This document shows, in pieces, positions 1 through 8,336 of a DNA stretch of 64,000 nucleotides. The notes under the pieces were generated by a model. That model was not told the origin of the DNA. It ran no database searches and saw only the letters and a program-made list of their open reading frames with translations. Positions within the stretch are counted from its first letter, which is position 1, and each line of letters begins with the position of its first letter. Both the position numbers and the translations under genes were made by a program. Source of the stretch: Actinobacillus sp. (lineage in GTDB: Bacteria; Pseudomonadota; Gammaproteobacteria; Enterobacterales; Pasteurellaceae); assembly GCA_020026075.1 (NCBI GenBank), contig JAHHQZ010000001.1, positions 1-64,000 on the forward strand, in the 5' to 3' direction.

Positions 1-841
1 GGATGCCTTTCCATTAAAACATAACACCATTTTTCTGTTTTATTGTTATAGAGAAGATATAATCTAGTATTTAAAGTCTCACGGACAAGATATCCTTTTG
101 AAACATCTAATTCTTGAAACTCTGTCTTGTATCTCCCCTTTAATTTTCCATTTTTGTCTTTTTGCCAATTTTGTATTTGTTTAAAATCATCATAATTTTC
201 TACAACTTTTTCGCGATTTCCATTGCTTGAATATGTATACAATATTTTTTTAGACAAAATGCCATTTCTGTAAATATATTCTTTTAATAGATTTTTATCA
301 AATTCCTTTTTTATATAATATAAAAACTCTCTTGTTTCCAGCTCAACAAAAGGTAATTTGCCATTTAAATATTTTTTAACTTATCTATTGAAAAATTTTT
401 ATCAGTTGAAAATAGTCCTTTTGTCTCTTGATTTTGCTCCTTATTTAAGAAGTCATAAAATTTATCATCTTCAGAGGAATAATAATATATTTTTATATAA
501 TTTTTCCCATCTTTTTTTAAAACTAAGCATATTTCTTCATTATCATCAAAATTCAAATCAATAGTAAATATATCTATAATTGAATAATTTTTTGAAATAT
601 TATCTACTAAAATACTAGTTTCTTCTTCATCGTAACCATAGTACGCTTCACCAGATTCCTCATCCCAGTATCTTTGCTCCCGTCTCTCTAATCCTTCGAT
701 GTATATTTTAGTTTCATTATTCGTTCTACTTGTTTTTATCTCTCCAGTTGTTATTGCGGGATTAGTGTATAATTCTAATTTTATCTCTGTGGCAAAACAA
801 AGATTTGTTAATGATAAAAATATAAAAACAATCCTAAACAT
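1..841 (-). pseudogene. Frameshifted gene for a secreted protein with MORN/YwqK-like repeats (5' end complete, 3' part runs off the window)
   Basis: The reading frame opens at 841 with ATG behind a strong AAAGGAGA site and encodes a signal peptide (MFRIVFIFLSLTNLCFA) and an acidic, Tyr-rich domain. It hits a stop at 365. If the A6 run at 372-377 had one more A, the frame would read on through 364-1 (IDKLKKYLNGKLPFVE...), adding segments such as YIYRNGIL and YSSNGNREK that look like MORN/YwqK-type repeats. I read this as one gene broken by a one-base indel in a homopolymer. Proteins of this kind are often lumped as XAC2610-like or YwqK-like; the function is unknown. The region is far more AT-rich than the rest of the window, which suggests transfer. 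A sequencing error in the homopolymer is a real alternative. Confidence 0.5.
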
Positions 842-1071
842 TTCATTTCTCCTTTCGAGTATATTTAAAATTTCTTATAATATCTGTAAATAAATTTTCA
901 GTTAATTAAGTTACTAACTTAGTTGATTGGTTATTTTTTATGATGTTTAATTATAAAATCTTATAATTCATCAATTTCTTTATTAGTCATGCTAACATCT
1001 GCTCTTCGTAGTAATTCCATTAAGTCAACCACTTCAGGTTTTTTATTATTCTTTCCAGTGTTCCTTTTTTT

Positions 1072-1651
1072 TTAATTTTCCATTTTGATATTTTGACTTT
1101 TTATAACTTCTCCATTTTTAGAATAGATAATTCTTTCACCATGGCGAACTCCATTTTCATAGTTTTCTTCCATATGTAATTTTCCACTTTCATAGTACCA
1201 TTTGAACTTTCCTTCATAATTATAATATTTTTGATATCCTTCACTCCGTAAGTTTCCATTTTTATAATATGTTTTGCTAATACCAATCGGATTCCCGTGC
1301 TCCCAAAAACTATCCTCACATAAATCTCCATCGATATCAAATATTTTTCGATGTCCATGAACTCTTCCCAAATCATCAAATTCGTTTTCGATAATTTGAT
1401 GATAATTATAAAATTTTATCTTGGATGTGTGAATTTTGTTCTCAGAATAAAAAGCACCATTTTGTGCATCAAATTTTTTTTGAGTACAGGTCATAAATGC
1501 AAATTTCATTATTCATTCTATTATTCTTTATTTCTGCAATTAAATCCCCATTTTTAGAAAAATACTTTATCTCTTCTATATTATTAATTGAGTCAAATGT
1601 TTCTTTCATAAAAATATTTCCATTAGAATAAAGATTTTCTTTGACTTTCAT
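1072..1651 (-). pseudogene. Frameshifted MORN-repeat (YwqK-like) protein gene
   Basis: Two overlapping frames make one protein. The 5' frame (1651 to 1469) begins MKVKENLYSNGNIF behind AAGGAAGGAAG and stops soon after an A8 run at 1474-1481. The second frame (through 1072) continues with YYKNGNLRSEGYQKYY, WYYESGKLHMEENYENG and YSKNGEVIKS. Deleting one A joins them as YSKKFDAQNGAFYSEN. The repeated Y-x-x-N/S-G-x-L pattern is the MORN variant found in YwqK-family proteins, which are often annotated as antitoxins in polymorphic-toxin loci; that role is inference only, since no toxin gene is recognisable here. It lies directly upstream of the other frameshifted MORN-like gene on the same strand. 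The indel could be decay, phase variation or sequencing error. Confidence 0.5.
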
Positions 1652-1768
1652 TTATCATAACTTCCTTCCTTGGGTTTATATTTTATTTTGTTGTATAATT
1701 TTTTTATGAAACTGTGGACTTTTTATTTTCTATATTTATTCTCCTTATTTTTTATCTTTTTTTCCTAA

Positions 1769-2403
1769 CTAAACTCATCTTCGCTCACCTCATCTAACGC
1801 CAAGGATTTCGGCAGGAACTGGCGGATTAAACTGTTGGTGTTTTCGTTCGTGCCTCGTTCCCAAGAATGATAAGGTTTGGCAAAGTAAATATTGGTGGAT
1901 AATGCTATTATCTGCTATAGCTGGACCTCCATCAATGTTTTGTCTGGCAACGATTTGCCCGCGTCAGTCGTGGTTGGCAAGCCTCTTTAGCGATAGGTCT
2001 TTTGATTTCGCAAGTAGCGATAAAGCGTGCCACCTGCTCGTTTGTCAGCATAGATATGGTGATAAATCCATTCGTGGCTTGGCACATCCTTCCAACCTAA
2101 TAGTCGTAATCGGTCGGTGATTTGCTCGGGAGAAAACAACCGCTTAAGCAAATGTTCAACATATGCCAAGCCGAAATCTGTGACGGCTTGAGCGTTGTTG
2201 GTTTTGCGTTGTTTGGCAAACTGTTGAGCTTGTTTAGGGCGATAGCCTCGCTTGCCCAAATTACGTTTAATCTCTCGGTAAATGGTTGATTTATGGACGT
2301 TTAAGTTTCATGCAATCTCTGCAATTGCTATATTACTTTATTACTTTTAAGCAATGCCGAAATTTGGTATCTTTGCTCTTCGGTAAGGTGCGTGTAATGT
2401 TTC
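1769..2403 (-). mobile_element. Decayed IS30-family transposase (internally deleted, frameshifted)
   Basis: Read on the minus strand from 2403 the frame starts MKHYTHLTEEQRYQISALLK, a typical IS30-family N-terminus, then meets a stop. A second block (2259 to 1987) carries GKRGYRPKQAQQFAK and LLKRLFSPEQITDRLR, both IS30 signatures. After further frame changes (IVARQNIDGG) the sequence jumps to the family C-terminus, WERGTNENTNSLIRQFLPKS-like, ending near 1769. The usual transposase is about 320 residues; much of the DDE core is missing, so this copy cannot be active. It marks the left accessory strip as a site of past transposition. Confidence 0.85.
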
Positions 2404-2482
2404 ATACGTTTTCCTATGGGATTGAATTTCGAAATGCAACTTCGCACATCTTACTTTTCAATCAACTCAATTTAAAAACGTC

Positions 2483-2498
2483 GCACTTCGTTGTTGAA
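2483..2498 (+). repeat. Short copy of the GCACTTCGTTGTTGAA repeat
   Basis: The 16-base word GCACTTCGTTGTTGAA recurs inside the longer repeats at 2579-2616 and (15 of 16 bases) 5340-5377. It sits about 80 bases beyond the IS30 remnant's start codon, so it may be an IS30-type terminal repeat; that link is inference. Confidence 0.6.
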
Positions 2499-2578
2499 GA
2501 TAGCTCGAGCGATTGAATAAAATCTCAACAATCGCCCGAGAAAAGTGTTAGGTTATTTAACTCCATTGGAGGTAAAAT

Positions 2579-2616
2579 CTAGATTTATTGGAGGCGCACT
2601 TCGTTGTTGAATCCAA
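2579..2616 (+). repeat. 38-bp direct repeat, left copy, flanking the autotransporter gene
   Basis: Compared with 5340-5377 this copy differs at only about five of 38 positions and shares the exact 20-base end CACTTCGTTGTTGAATCCAA. The pair brackets the autotransporter gene with its terminators and leader, so together they define a unit of about 2.8 kb. Confidence 0.75.
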
Positions 2617-2621
2617 TCTCA

Positions 2622-2658
2622 TAAAAATACCCCAACGGTTTTGTCCAACTTTTGGGGT
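2622..2658 (-). terminator. Second intrinsic terminator after the autotransporter gene
   Basis: On the minus strand an ACCCCAA/TTGGGGT stem with a long loop is followed by ATTTTTAT. It repeats the stem sequence of the nearer terminator at 2720-2757, so the two may be copies of each other. Confidence 0.5.
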
Positions 2659-2719
2659 GCATGCTAAAATCGGAAAAATTTTTCCGAATTTTGGACGTAT
2701 TGCTAAATTTCTTCTGCAT

Positions 2720-2757
2720 AAAAAACACCCCAAGAGCCTTGTCGCTTTTGGGGTGTT
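2720..2757 (-). terminator. Intrinsic terminator of the autotransporter gene
   Basis: On the minus strand AACACCCCAA and TTGGGGTGTT form a ten-pair stem followed by a run of T. It begins about 30 bases after the stop codon. Confidence 0.8.
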
Positions 2758-2789
2758 ATGGTTTCTGTGGTAAGAAACTTTAATTTAGT

Positions 2790-5231
2790 TTAGAACTTGT
2801 AGCCGAAAATGAACGTACCTTTAGTGCCTTTGTATTCGTGGGCGCCGTGACCGTTGAATTCCACGCTGACACTGACGCCGAGACTTAAGTTGCGGGTGAT
2901 ATTGCCGTCAAGTCCAAGTTTGAGTTGAGCGAGATTTTTCGCACCAGCTTGGGCAATGTGCATACCGTCTAGCTCGATGGCGTTAGCTTGGGTGTTGTGG
3001 ATCCAGTTCGCGTCAAAATATGGAGTGAGGTTTCTGCCTGTTTCCACAGAAATTGTGTTAAAGCCCATTCTCGCACCAATTCGGCTTTGGACATTACCTG
3101 AGCGGTTGGTTTTCACGATGGTGTCGTTGCTTTCGGTGTAGTCCTTGCCTTTCACGCCCATGTAAATCACTTGAGCTTGCGGTTGAAAGAAGAAGCTTAA
3201 TTTGTCACCATTCGCTTGGATTTTTTCGCCAGTGCGGAAGATATGTCCAAGTTCGAGAGAGGCACTGACACCTGAGGTGTGATATTTTTCAGCGGCCAAA
3301 TCTTGTCCATTGACAGATTGTTTAAACCATGCATATTGTACCCAAGTATCAAGGTAAGTACCTTGTTGTTGGTTGGCATTGGCGAACCAAGTGCCGTATA
3401 AACCGAGGTTGTAAGCATTGGTTTTCGCTTTAGCTTGATAACCTGTTAAGCGAGCCGTGGTTTTAGATTTGCTGTAACCATACCCCCCAAAGGCACCGAC
3501 GACGAAACTATCATTCGCACCAAATTGACCTTTTAAGAAGTCGTCGCCCAATTGAACAGTGTAGAGGTTCATACTGGTTTCACTGGCATTCAAAGCATCT
3601 TTGAAGGAAATATGCTCGCCTGTATTTTTAAGCCATAAGCCTAGGCTTGTTTCGCCGAGATAACGAGCGCTGGCAAGACGGTCAAAGAGATTAAGATTAA
3701 ACATATTTGCGGCAGCAATGCTATTGGCAAGGTAGCCACCGACTTCTGGACGCACCATATGTTCGTTTGGTTGTAGCTCAGGCTGAGGTTGCGGTGGTAC
3801 AGGCTGTGGCTGAGGCTGCGGTGGTACAGGCTGTGGTTGAGGCTGCGGTGGTACAGGCTGTGGTAGTACTGAAAGTTGGCTATTCAAATACCAATCTTTG
3901 CCTTTTTTACTTAAACGGTAATCATACGCCCCTGCGACAATACGCCCTTGTTGTTCAAAGACGCCGTCTGACTGTCCCTTAACTTCAATCAGTTTAATCC
4001 CATTAACTGTTTGGGCTCCTTTACCACCTGCATTGGTAACGCTAACGTAGGTATGTCCACTTGTATTACCACTAACGATTAATTGATTAGTGTCTGAGTT
4101 GTCGTCACCTAACACTGTCGTAAAATGAAGAGTACTATTGTTACCAACGTAATTTCCATTAACATAAATGTTACCCGCATTTAGTTCCGCACCTTGTTTG
4201 TTACCAAAATAAATATGGCTTCCTGTTTCATTATGAAGATTAGTTAGCGTAGAACCAGCTGCATAGCTCCAGATGCTGTTGTTAACCAAAGAAAGATTCG
4301 TAGAAGCATGATATGAAGCATATGGAGCTTCAGTAGTATTTCCCGCTATTTCAGAAGAGTCTGCTGAAAGAAAAAAACGCCCATAATCATTATGGATTAA
4401 ATGTGTTTTTTTACTTGTTGAGGCATACAGCTTGCTATTTTTTAACCTGAAATAGCTATCAATTCTTGTCTGATGGTCAATAAAAGCATCAGACAAGCCA
4501 GTAGTAGGTATTATAAAATTCGATCCCCCTGTCAACGATGTATTAGTGAATGCTATTTCTGTATTTATACCATCTATATTACCTATCGAGATCCCTTTAG
4601 AACCTTGAATTATTTCAGAATCCGATAATTCAAGAACTCCTCCGCCTATTACACTGAAAATTAAAGAATCACTTTTTTCATTTACAATTTTTAAATTTTT
4701 ACCTGAAAAACGTGATCCATCTTCTACCATTAACCTAAATTTATCTGTTGATATGAAACCACCATTAACATCCATCTTGCTTTTCTTTTTAAGCCATATA
4801 CTCCCACCAGCACTACCTTGAATTTTTAAATCATTCGCTTCAATAATGCCTCCAAAGGATGAAAAAAGACTGAAATATGTATCAGTAATGGTTACATTGT
4901 TAAGAATAACTTTGGCAGGTAGATTTGGTAAAACCCCTTCTGCATCTAAGAAAGAATTATTACTATCTTCTGTCCCATCACCTTTTATCTCATAGTTATT
5001 TATAGTTAGGGTAGTATTGCCGATAACTTGAATGCCACCTCCTTTCTCTTTAAGATTCACACTTCCATTACTCAGCGTATGTGCCTTATTATCATTATAG
5101 ATATTTTGATACTCTTCACTGAGCATTACCTCATTATCCTTGACAAGCATATTATTAGCCTCAGCCAAAACAGTATTAATTGATAATGCCAGTACACTTA
5201 ATGTAAGAACTGATTGTTTATGGTGTTTCAT
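2790..5231 (-). CDS. Autotransporter (type Va) with pectin-lyase-like passenger
   Basis: An 813-residue secreted protein. Residues 1-23 are a Sec signal (KQSVLTLSVLALSINTVLA). The passenger (about 24-450) is rich in short beta-strand-like repeats with Asn/Gly turns, as in pertactin- or AIDA-like beta-helix domains. A Pro/Gln linker made of PVPPQPQPQ repeats follows (about 455-490), then a barrel domain (about 530-813) ending GTFIFGYKF, with the terminal Phe typical of BAM-inserted barrels. The motif NIYVNGNYVGNNSTLHF before the linker resembles the autochaperone region of the family. The start has a GAGGGAG site eight bases upstream. No serine-protease triad is obvious, so an adhesin-like role is more likely than a protease, but the ligand is unknown. 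The gene lies between 38-bp direct repeats in an accessory strip, so acquisition by transfer is likely. Confidence 0.88.
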   Translation of the reverse strand: MKHHKQSVLTLSVLALSINTVLAEANNMLVKDNEVMLSEEYQNIYNDNKAHTLSNGSVNLKEKGGGIQVIGNTTLTINNYEIKGDGTEDSNNSFLDAEGVLPNLPAKVILNNVTITDTYFSLFSSFGGIIEANDLKIQGSAGGSIWLKKKSKMDVNGGFISTDKFRLMVEDGSRFSGKNLKIVNEKSDSLIFSVIGGGVLELSDSEIIQGSKGISIGNIDGINTEIAFTNTSLTGGSNFIIPTTGLSDAFIDHQTRIDSYFRLKNSKLYASTSKKTHLIHNDYGRFFLSADSSEIAGNTTEAPYASYHASTNLSLVNNSIWSYAAGSTLTNLHNETGSHIYFGNKQGAELNAGNIYVNGNYVGNNSTLHFTTVLGDDNSDTNQLIVSGNTSGHTYVSVTNAGGKGAQTVNGIKLIEVKGQSDGVFEQQGRIVAGAYDYRLSKKGKDWYLNSQLSVLPQPVPPQPQPQPVPPQPQPQPVPPQPQPELQPNEHMVRPEVGGYLANSIAAANMFNLNLFDRLASARYLGETSLGLWLKNTGEHISFKDALNASETSMNLYTVQLGDDFLKGQFGANDSFVVGAFGGYGYSKSKTTARLTGYQAKAKTNAYNLGLYGTWFANANQQQGTYLDTWVQYAWFKQSVNGQDLAAEKYHTSGVSASLELGHIFRTGEKIQANGDKLSFFFQPQAQVIYMGVKGKDYTESNDTIVKTNRSGNVQSRIGARMGFNTISVETGRNLTPYFDANWIHNTQANAIELDGMHIAQAGAKNLAQLKLGLDGNITRNLSLGVSVSVEFNGHGAHEYKGTKGTFIFGYKF
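3787..3867 (-). repeat. Three tandem 27-bp units encoding the PVPPQPQPQ linker
   Basis: Units at 3787-3813, 3814-3840 and 3841-3867 are nearly identical and in frame. A change in unit number would only lengthen or shorten the linker between passenger and barrel. Confidence 0.85.
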
Positions 5232-5262
5232 TTAGCTCCCTCAAATATTATTAACAATCTTT

Positions 5263-5294
5263 ATTTGCTCTGTTATGTCAATAACAGAGCAAAT
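5263..5294 (-). promoter_or_regulatory. Perfect 14-bp inverted repeat in the autotransporter leader
   Basis: ATTTGCTCTGTTAT and its exact complement are separated by four bases, 32 bases upstream of the start codon. A second dyad, AATCAGTATACTGATT, adjoins it at 5292-5307. There is no T-run after the stem on the minus strand, so an operator or mRNA leader hairpin seems more likely than a terminator. Confidence 0.55.
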
Positions 5295-5339
5295 CAGTAT
5301 ACTGATTTGCTCTTTGCAAATAAGAAACGCCCGCTACTT

Positions 5340-5377
5340 CTTGATTTTTTGGAGTACCACTTCGTTGTTGAATCCAA
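5340..5377 (+). repeat. 38-bp direct repeat, right copy, flanking the autotransporter gene
   Basis: Partner of 2579-2616 in the same orientation. It lies between the autotransporter promoter region and the end of rsuA, i.e. at the edge of the housekeeping sequence. Confidence 0.75.
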
Positions 5378-5422
5378 GACTTTTGTAACGCACGGTAACG
5401 CTTTGATAACCTTTGATACGGC

Positions 5423-6139
5423 TTAAATAGCTTTCAAGCTCGGTTGTGCTAAGGCGGCAATTTCGCTATCCGTTAATTCACGCCATTCACCTTCGGCAAG
5501 GCTATCCCCTAAGGCTAGATCGCCCACTTGCTCACGGTGCAAGTCGATCACCTTATTCCCCAGTGCGCCAAACATTCGCTTCACTTGGTGATAACGACCT
5601 TCAGTTAAGATTAAGTAGCCTTGATAATCGGAAATCGCCTTAAAAACCGCTGGTACCGTAGGCGTTTGTTCGCCACGCAACATTAAACCGCTCGCAAGTT
5701 TTTCTTCGTAATCAGGCTCAATGGGATCCGCTAAGGTGACTAAATAGGTTTTCGGGCAATGGTGTTTCGGTGAAGTAATGCGGTGCGACCACTGACCGTC
5801 ATCAGTTAATAGCACAAGCCCAGTGGTGTCGGCATCTAAGCGGCCAGCGCAATGTAATTTGCCTGCCAAAGGATAATCAAAAAAGCTCAACACGCTAGGA
5901 TAGTTTTCTTCTTTGTGGCTACATTCAAAGCCAGCAGGCTTATTTAGCACAATGTAGTGGCCTGCGCTATATGGCAACATTGGCTCGCCGTCTAAGCAAA
6001 CCTGATCGCTCTCCTGCACTTGATAATGGCCTGATTTTTCCACGCTATCATTAATGGTAATCCGTTTTTGACGCAATAATTTTGCCACTTGCGAACGGGT
6101 TAGGCCGGAATTTTCCGCCAAAAATTTATCTAATCGCAT
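5423..6139 (-). CDS. rsuA: 16S rRNA pseudouridine(516) synthase
   Basis: A 238-residue RsuA. An S4 RNA-binding domain (1-60, MRLDKFLAENSGLTRSQ) is followed by the synthase fold with the catalytic motif GRLDADTTGL (Asp102) and the ISEGRYHQVKRM-like motif TEGRYHQVKRMFGALGN. It isomerises uridine 516 of 16S rRNA during 30S assembly. The open frame extends further upstream into uvrD, but the family begins at MRLDKF, which has a GAGGGA site, so I start at 6139, 11 bases after the uvrD stop. A copy of the GGCCGGAATTTT word lies in codons for residues 9-13. Confidence 0.95.
   Translation of the reverse strand: MRLDKFLAENSGLTRSQVAKLLRQKRITINDSVEKSGHYQVQESDQVCLDGEPMLPYSAGHYIVLNKPAGFECSHKEENYPSVLSFFDYPLAGKLHCAGRLDADTTGLVLLTDDGQWSHRITSPKHHCPKTYLVTLADPIEPDYEEKLASGLMLRGEQTPTVPAVFKAISDYQGYLILTEGRYHQVKRMFGALGNKVIDLHREQVGDLALGDSLAEGEWRELTDSEIAALAQPSLKAI
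6102..6114 (+). repeat. YYGGAAT word inside rsuA
   Basis: AGGCCGGAATTTT, single copy in coding sequence; the first (leftmost) copy in the window, right where housekeeping DNA begins. Confidence 0.6.
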
Positions 6140-6150
6140 TAGTTCCCTCA

Positions 6151-8334
6151 TTAAATTTTTTCTAGTTTGGCAAAACGAGCCACTAGCCATTTGATACCGT
6201 TGCCCTGAAAAGCCACTTGCATTCGTAAGTGATCACCTTCGCCTTCTAGGTTGATAATTGTCCCTGTGCCGAATGTGCTGTGTTGCACTTTATCGCCCAT
6301 TTTCCACTCGCTTACTCGTTCGATGGTTTTCGGCATTGCCGTTGGTTTAAGCGTATAGCTTGGTTGTACCGCACGGCGAGAACGTACTCGCACATAATGT
6401 AAGCTCTCTTGCGGTAGCTCAAGCAGAAATTGCGAAGGACGCTGGTTATCCGCCGCCCCAAAGGTACGGCGAGACTCCGCACAAGACAGCGTAAGTTGCT
6501 GTTTCGCACGAGTAATGCCCACGTACATCAAACGGCGTTCTTCTTGGATGTCGTCAGCCACCACGCTACGTTGAGATGGTAAGGTGCCTTGCTCCACGCC
6601 CACGATAAACACATTTTCAAATTCTAAGCCTTTGGCAGAATGCAAGGTCATTAGCTGTACGGCATCTTGGTTACTGTCTGCTTGTGCTTCGCCAGCATCA
6701 AGAGAGGCTTGGGTTAAAAAGGCGGTTAAGTCGGATAAATCTTCTAGTTCCGCTGGCTTTTTAAATTCGTGAGCGGCAGCAACTAATTCGTCTAAGTTTT
6801 CTAAACGCACTTCGCCACTGTCGCCTTTTTCTTTTTCGTACATTTGGTATACGCCGGAATTTTTAACCACAAAATCCGTTTGCTCGCCAAGGGACATTTC
6901 ACTACTTTGCACACGCAAATAATCGATAAGTTCTGCAAAGCGCATTAATGCCGTGCAAGCTCGCTGGGCGAGATGACGTTCGTTCACCACAATGTGCAAC
7001 GCTTGCCACAGCGTAATTTGCTGTTCTCGTGCCACTTGGCGGAGTACATCAAGGCTACGAGCGCCAATGCCACGCGCTGGGGTGTTGATGACACGTTCCA
7101 AAGCCACATCGTCTTTCGGGTTCGCAATTAAACGCAAATAAGCAAGAACATCTTTGATTTCTTGGCGTTCAAAAAAGCGTACGCCACCGTAAATGCGGTA
7201 TGGTAATTGGGTGCGAATGAGTGCATCTTCCATTACTCGAGATAAGTGGTTATTGCGGTATAACACGGCACAATCCCGTAAGTTACCGCCATTTTCACGC
7301 CATTTCTCAATTTGAGCGCTCACGAACAAGGCCTCATCGTGTTCGTTAAACGCCTCGTAAACGTTGATTTTTTCGCCGTCTCCGTCTGCCGTCCACAAGT
7401 TTTTCCCCATTCGCTCGTCATTGTTAGCGATTAAGGCGTTAGCGGTTTTTAAAATGTTGCCTGTGGAGCGGTAATTTTGTTCGAGACGGATAGTTTGTAC
7501 GCTGGAATAATCACGGCAAAAACGTTGCATATTTTCAATTTTCGCCCCACGCCAGCCGTAAATGGATTGGTCATCATCGCCCACTACCATTAAATTACCC
7601 GTTTGACCTGCTAATAAGCGTAAAAAGCGGTATTGAATGGTGTTGGTATCTTGAAATTCGTCCACCAAAATTTGCGTAAAACGTTGTTGGTAGTAGCTTA
7701 AAATAGCAGGGTTATCACGCAATAATTCATACAAACGTAACAGCAATTCAGCGAAATCCAACAAGCCGCAACGGTCGCAATAATCTTGGTAAATGCGGTA
7801 GATTTTCTTCAATTCTCGCTTTTGCGAATCCTTTTCTTCGCCAATATCCTGCCAGCGTCGCCCTTCTTCTTTATGATGATTGATAAAGCCAGCAACGTTT
7901 TTTTCAGGGTAAATTTTTAAATCGTAATTATGCTGAGTGAGCAGGCGTTTCAAAAGGCGTGTTTGATCTTGCGAATCCATAATTTGGAAATCTTGCGGCA
8001 AGCCTGCCTCTGCGTAGTAGGTGCGCAAAATGCGGTTTGCAATGCTGTGGAAAGTGCCGACCCATACGCCATAATTATTCACTGTAAACGAATTTTTATG
8101 CAAAATATGTTGAATACGATGGCGCATTTCTCCAGCGGCTTTGTTAGTAAATGTTACCGCCAAAATGTGGCTTTCAGCGATACCCTCAACTTCCACCAAC
8201 CACGCCACACGGTGTGTTAGCACACGAGTTTTACCACTGCCCGCCCCTGCTAACACCAAATAATTGCCCAAAGGCGCACCCACAGCCTCACGCTGGCGGT
8301 CATTTAATCCGTCTAATAATCTTGATATATCCAT
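6151..8334 (-). CDS. uvrD: DNA helicase II
   Basis: A 727-residue superfamily 1A 3'-5' helicase for excision and mismatch repair. Visible motifs are the Q motif (LNDRQREAV, 10-18), Walker A GAGSGKT (30-36), Ia TFTNKAAGEM, Walker B DEFQDT (225-230), GDDDQSIYGWRG, EQNYRST, TLHSAKGLEF and VGITRAKQ. The C-terminus keeps the Tudor-like segment (GDKVQHSTFGTGTI...VAFQGNGIKWLVARFAKLE) that separates UvrD from Rep and binds RNA polymerase in E. coli. It is close to full family length (about 720). The start MDISRLLDGLNDRQREA matches the family. It is the downstream partner of kdsB with two bases between them. Confidence 0.97.
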   Translation of the reverse strand: MDISRLLDGLNDRQREAVGAPLGNYLVLAGAGSGKTRVLTHRVAWLVEVEGIAESHILAVTFTNKAAGEMRHRIQHILHKNSFTVNNYGVWVGTFHSIANRILRTYYAEAGLPQDFQIMDSQDQTRLLKRLLTQHNYDLKIYPEKNVAGFINHHKEEGRRWQDIGEEKDSQKRELKKIYRIYQDYCDRCGLLDFAELLLRLYELLRDNPAILSYYQQRFTQILVDEFQDTNTIQYRFLRLLAGQTGNLMVVGDDDQSIYGWRGAKIENMQRFCRDYSSVQTIRLEQNYRSTGNILKTANALIANNDERMGKNLWTADGDGEKINVYEAFNEHDEALFVSAQIEKWRENGGNLRDCAVLYRNNHLSRVMEDALIRTQLPYRIYGGVRFFERQEIKDVLAYLRLIANPKDDVALERVINTPARGIGARSLDVLRQVAREQQITLWQALHIVVNERHLAQRACTALMRFAELIDYLRVQSSEMSLGEQTDFVVKNSGVYQMYEKEKGDSGEVRLENLDELVAAAHEFKKPAELEDLSDLTAFLTQASLDAGEAQADSNQDAVQLMTLHSAKGLEFENVFIVGVEQGTLPSQRSVVADDIQEERRLMYVGITRAKQQLTLSCAESRRTFGAADNQRPSQFLLELPQESLHYVRVRSRRAVQPSYTLKPTAMPKTIERVSEWKMGDKVQHSTFGTGTIINLEGEGDHLRMQVAFQGNGIKWLVARFAKLEKI
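6851..6867 (+). repeat. YYGGAAT word inside uvrD
   Basis: ACGCCGGAATTTTTAAC, single copy; on the coding strand it encodes VKNSGV. Confidence 0.55.
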
Positions 8335-8336
8335 TC

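Noticed and set aside
961..1071. Minus-strand open stretch after the MORN gene ending ...MELLRRADVSMTNKEIDEL
   Set aside because: It could be the tail of a lost toxin or other gene, but it has no good start and stops lie on either side. Too short to call.
2664..2700. AAATCGGAAAAATTTTTCCGAATT palindrome-like stretch after the autotransporter
   Set aside because: Resembles the YYGGAAT dyad but has TCGGAAAA, not GGAAT with the right flanks. Kept out of the family count.
2286..2773. Two plus-strand open frames sharing HFVVE(S/D)
   Set aside because: The shared peptide is only the translation of the CACTTCGTTGTTGAA repeat; no ribosome sites or family match.
6140..6190. Longer N-terminus for RsuA (MASGSFCQTRKNLMRE...)
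   Set aside because: It lies inside uvrD and precedes the conserved MRLDKF start that has its own ribosome site.
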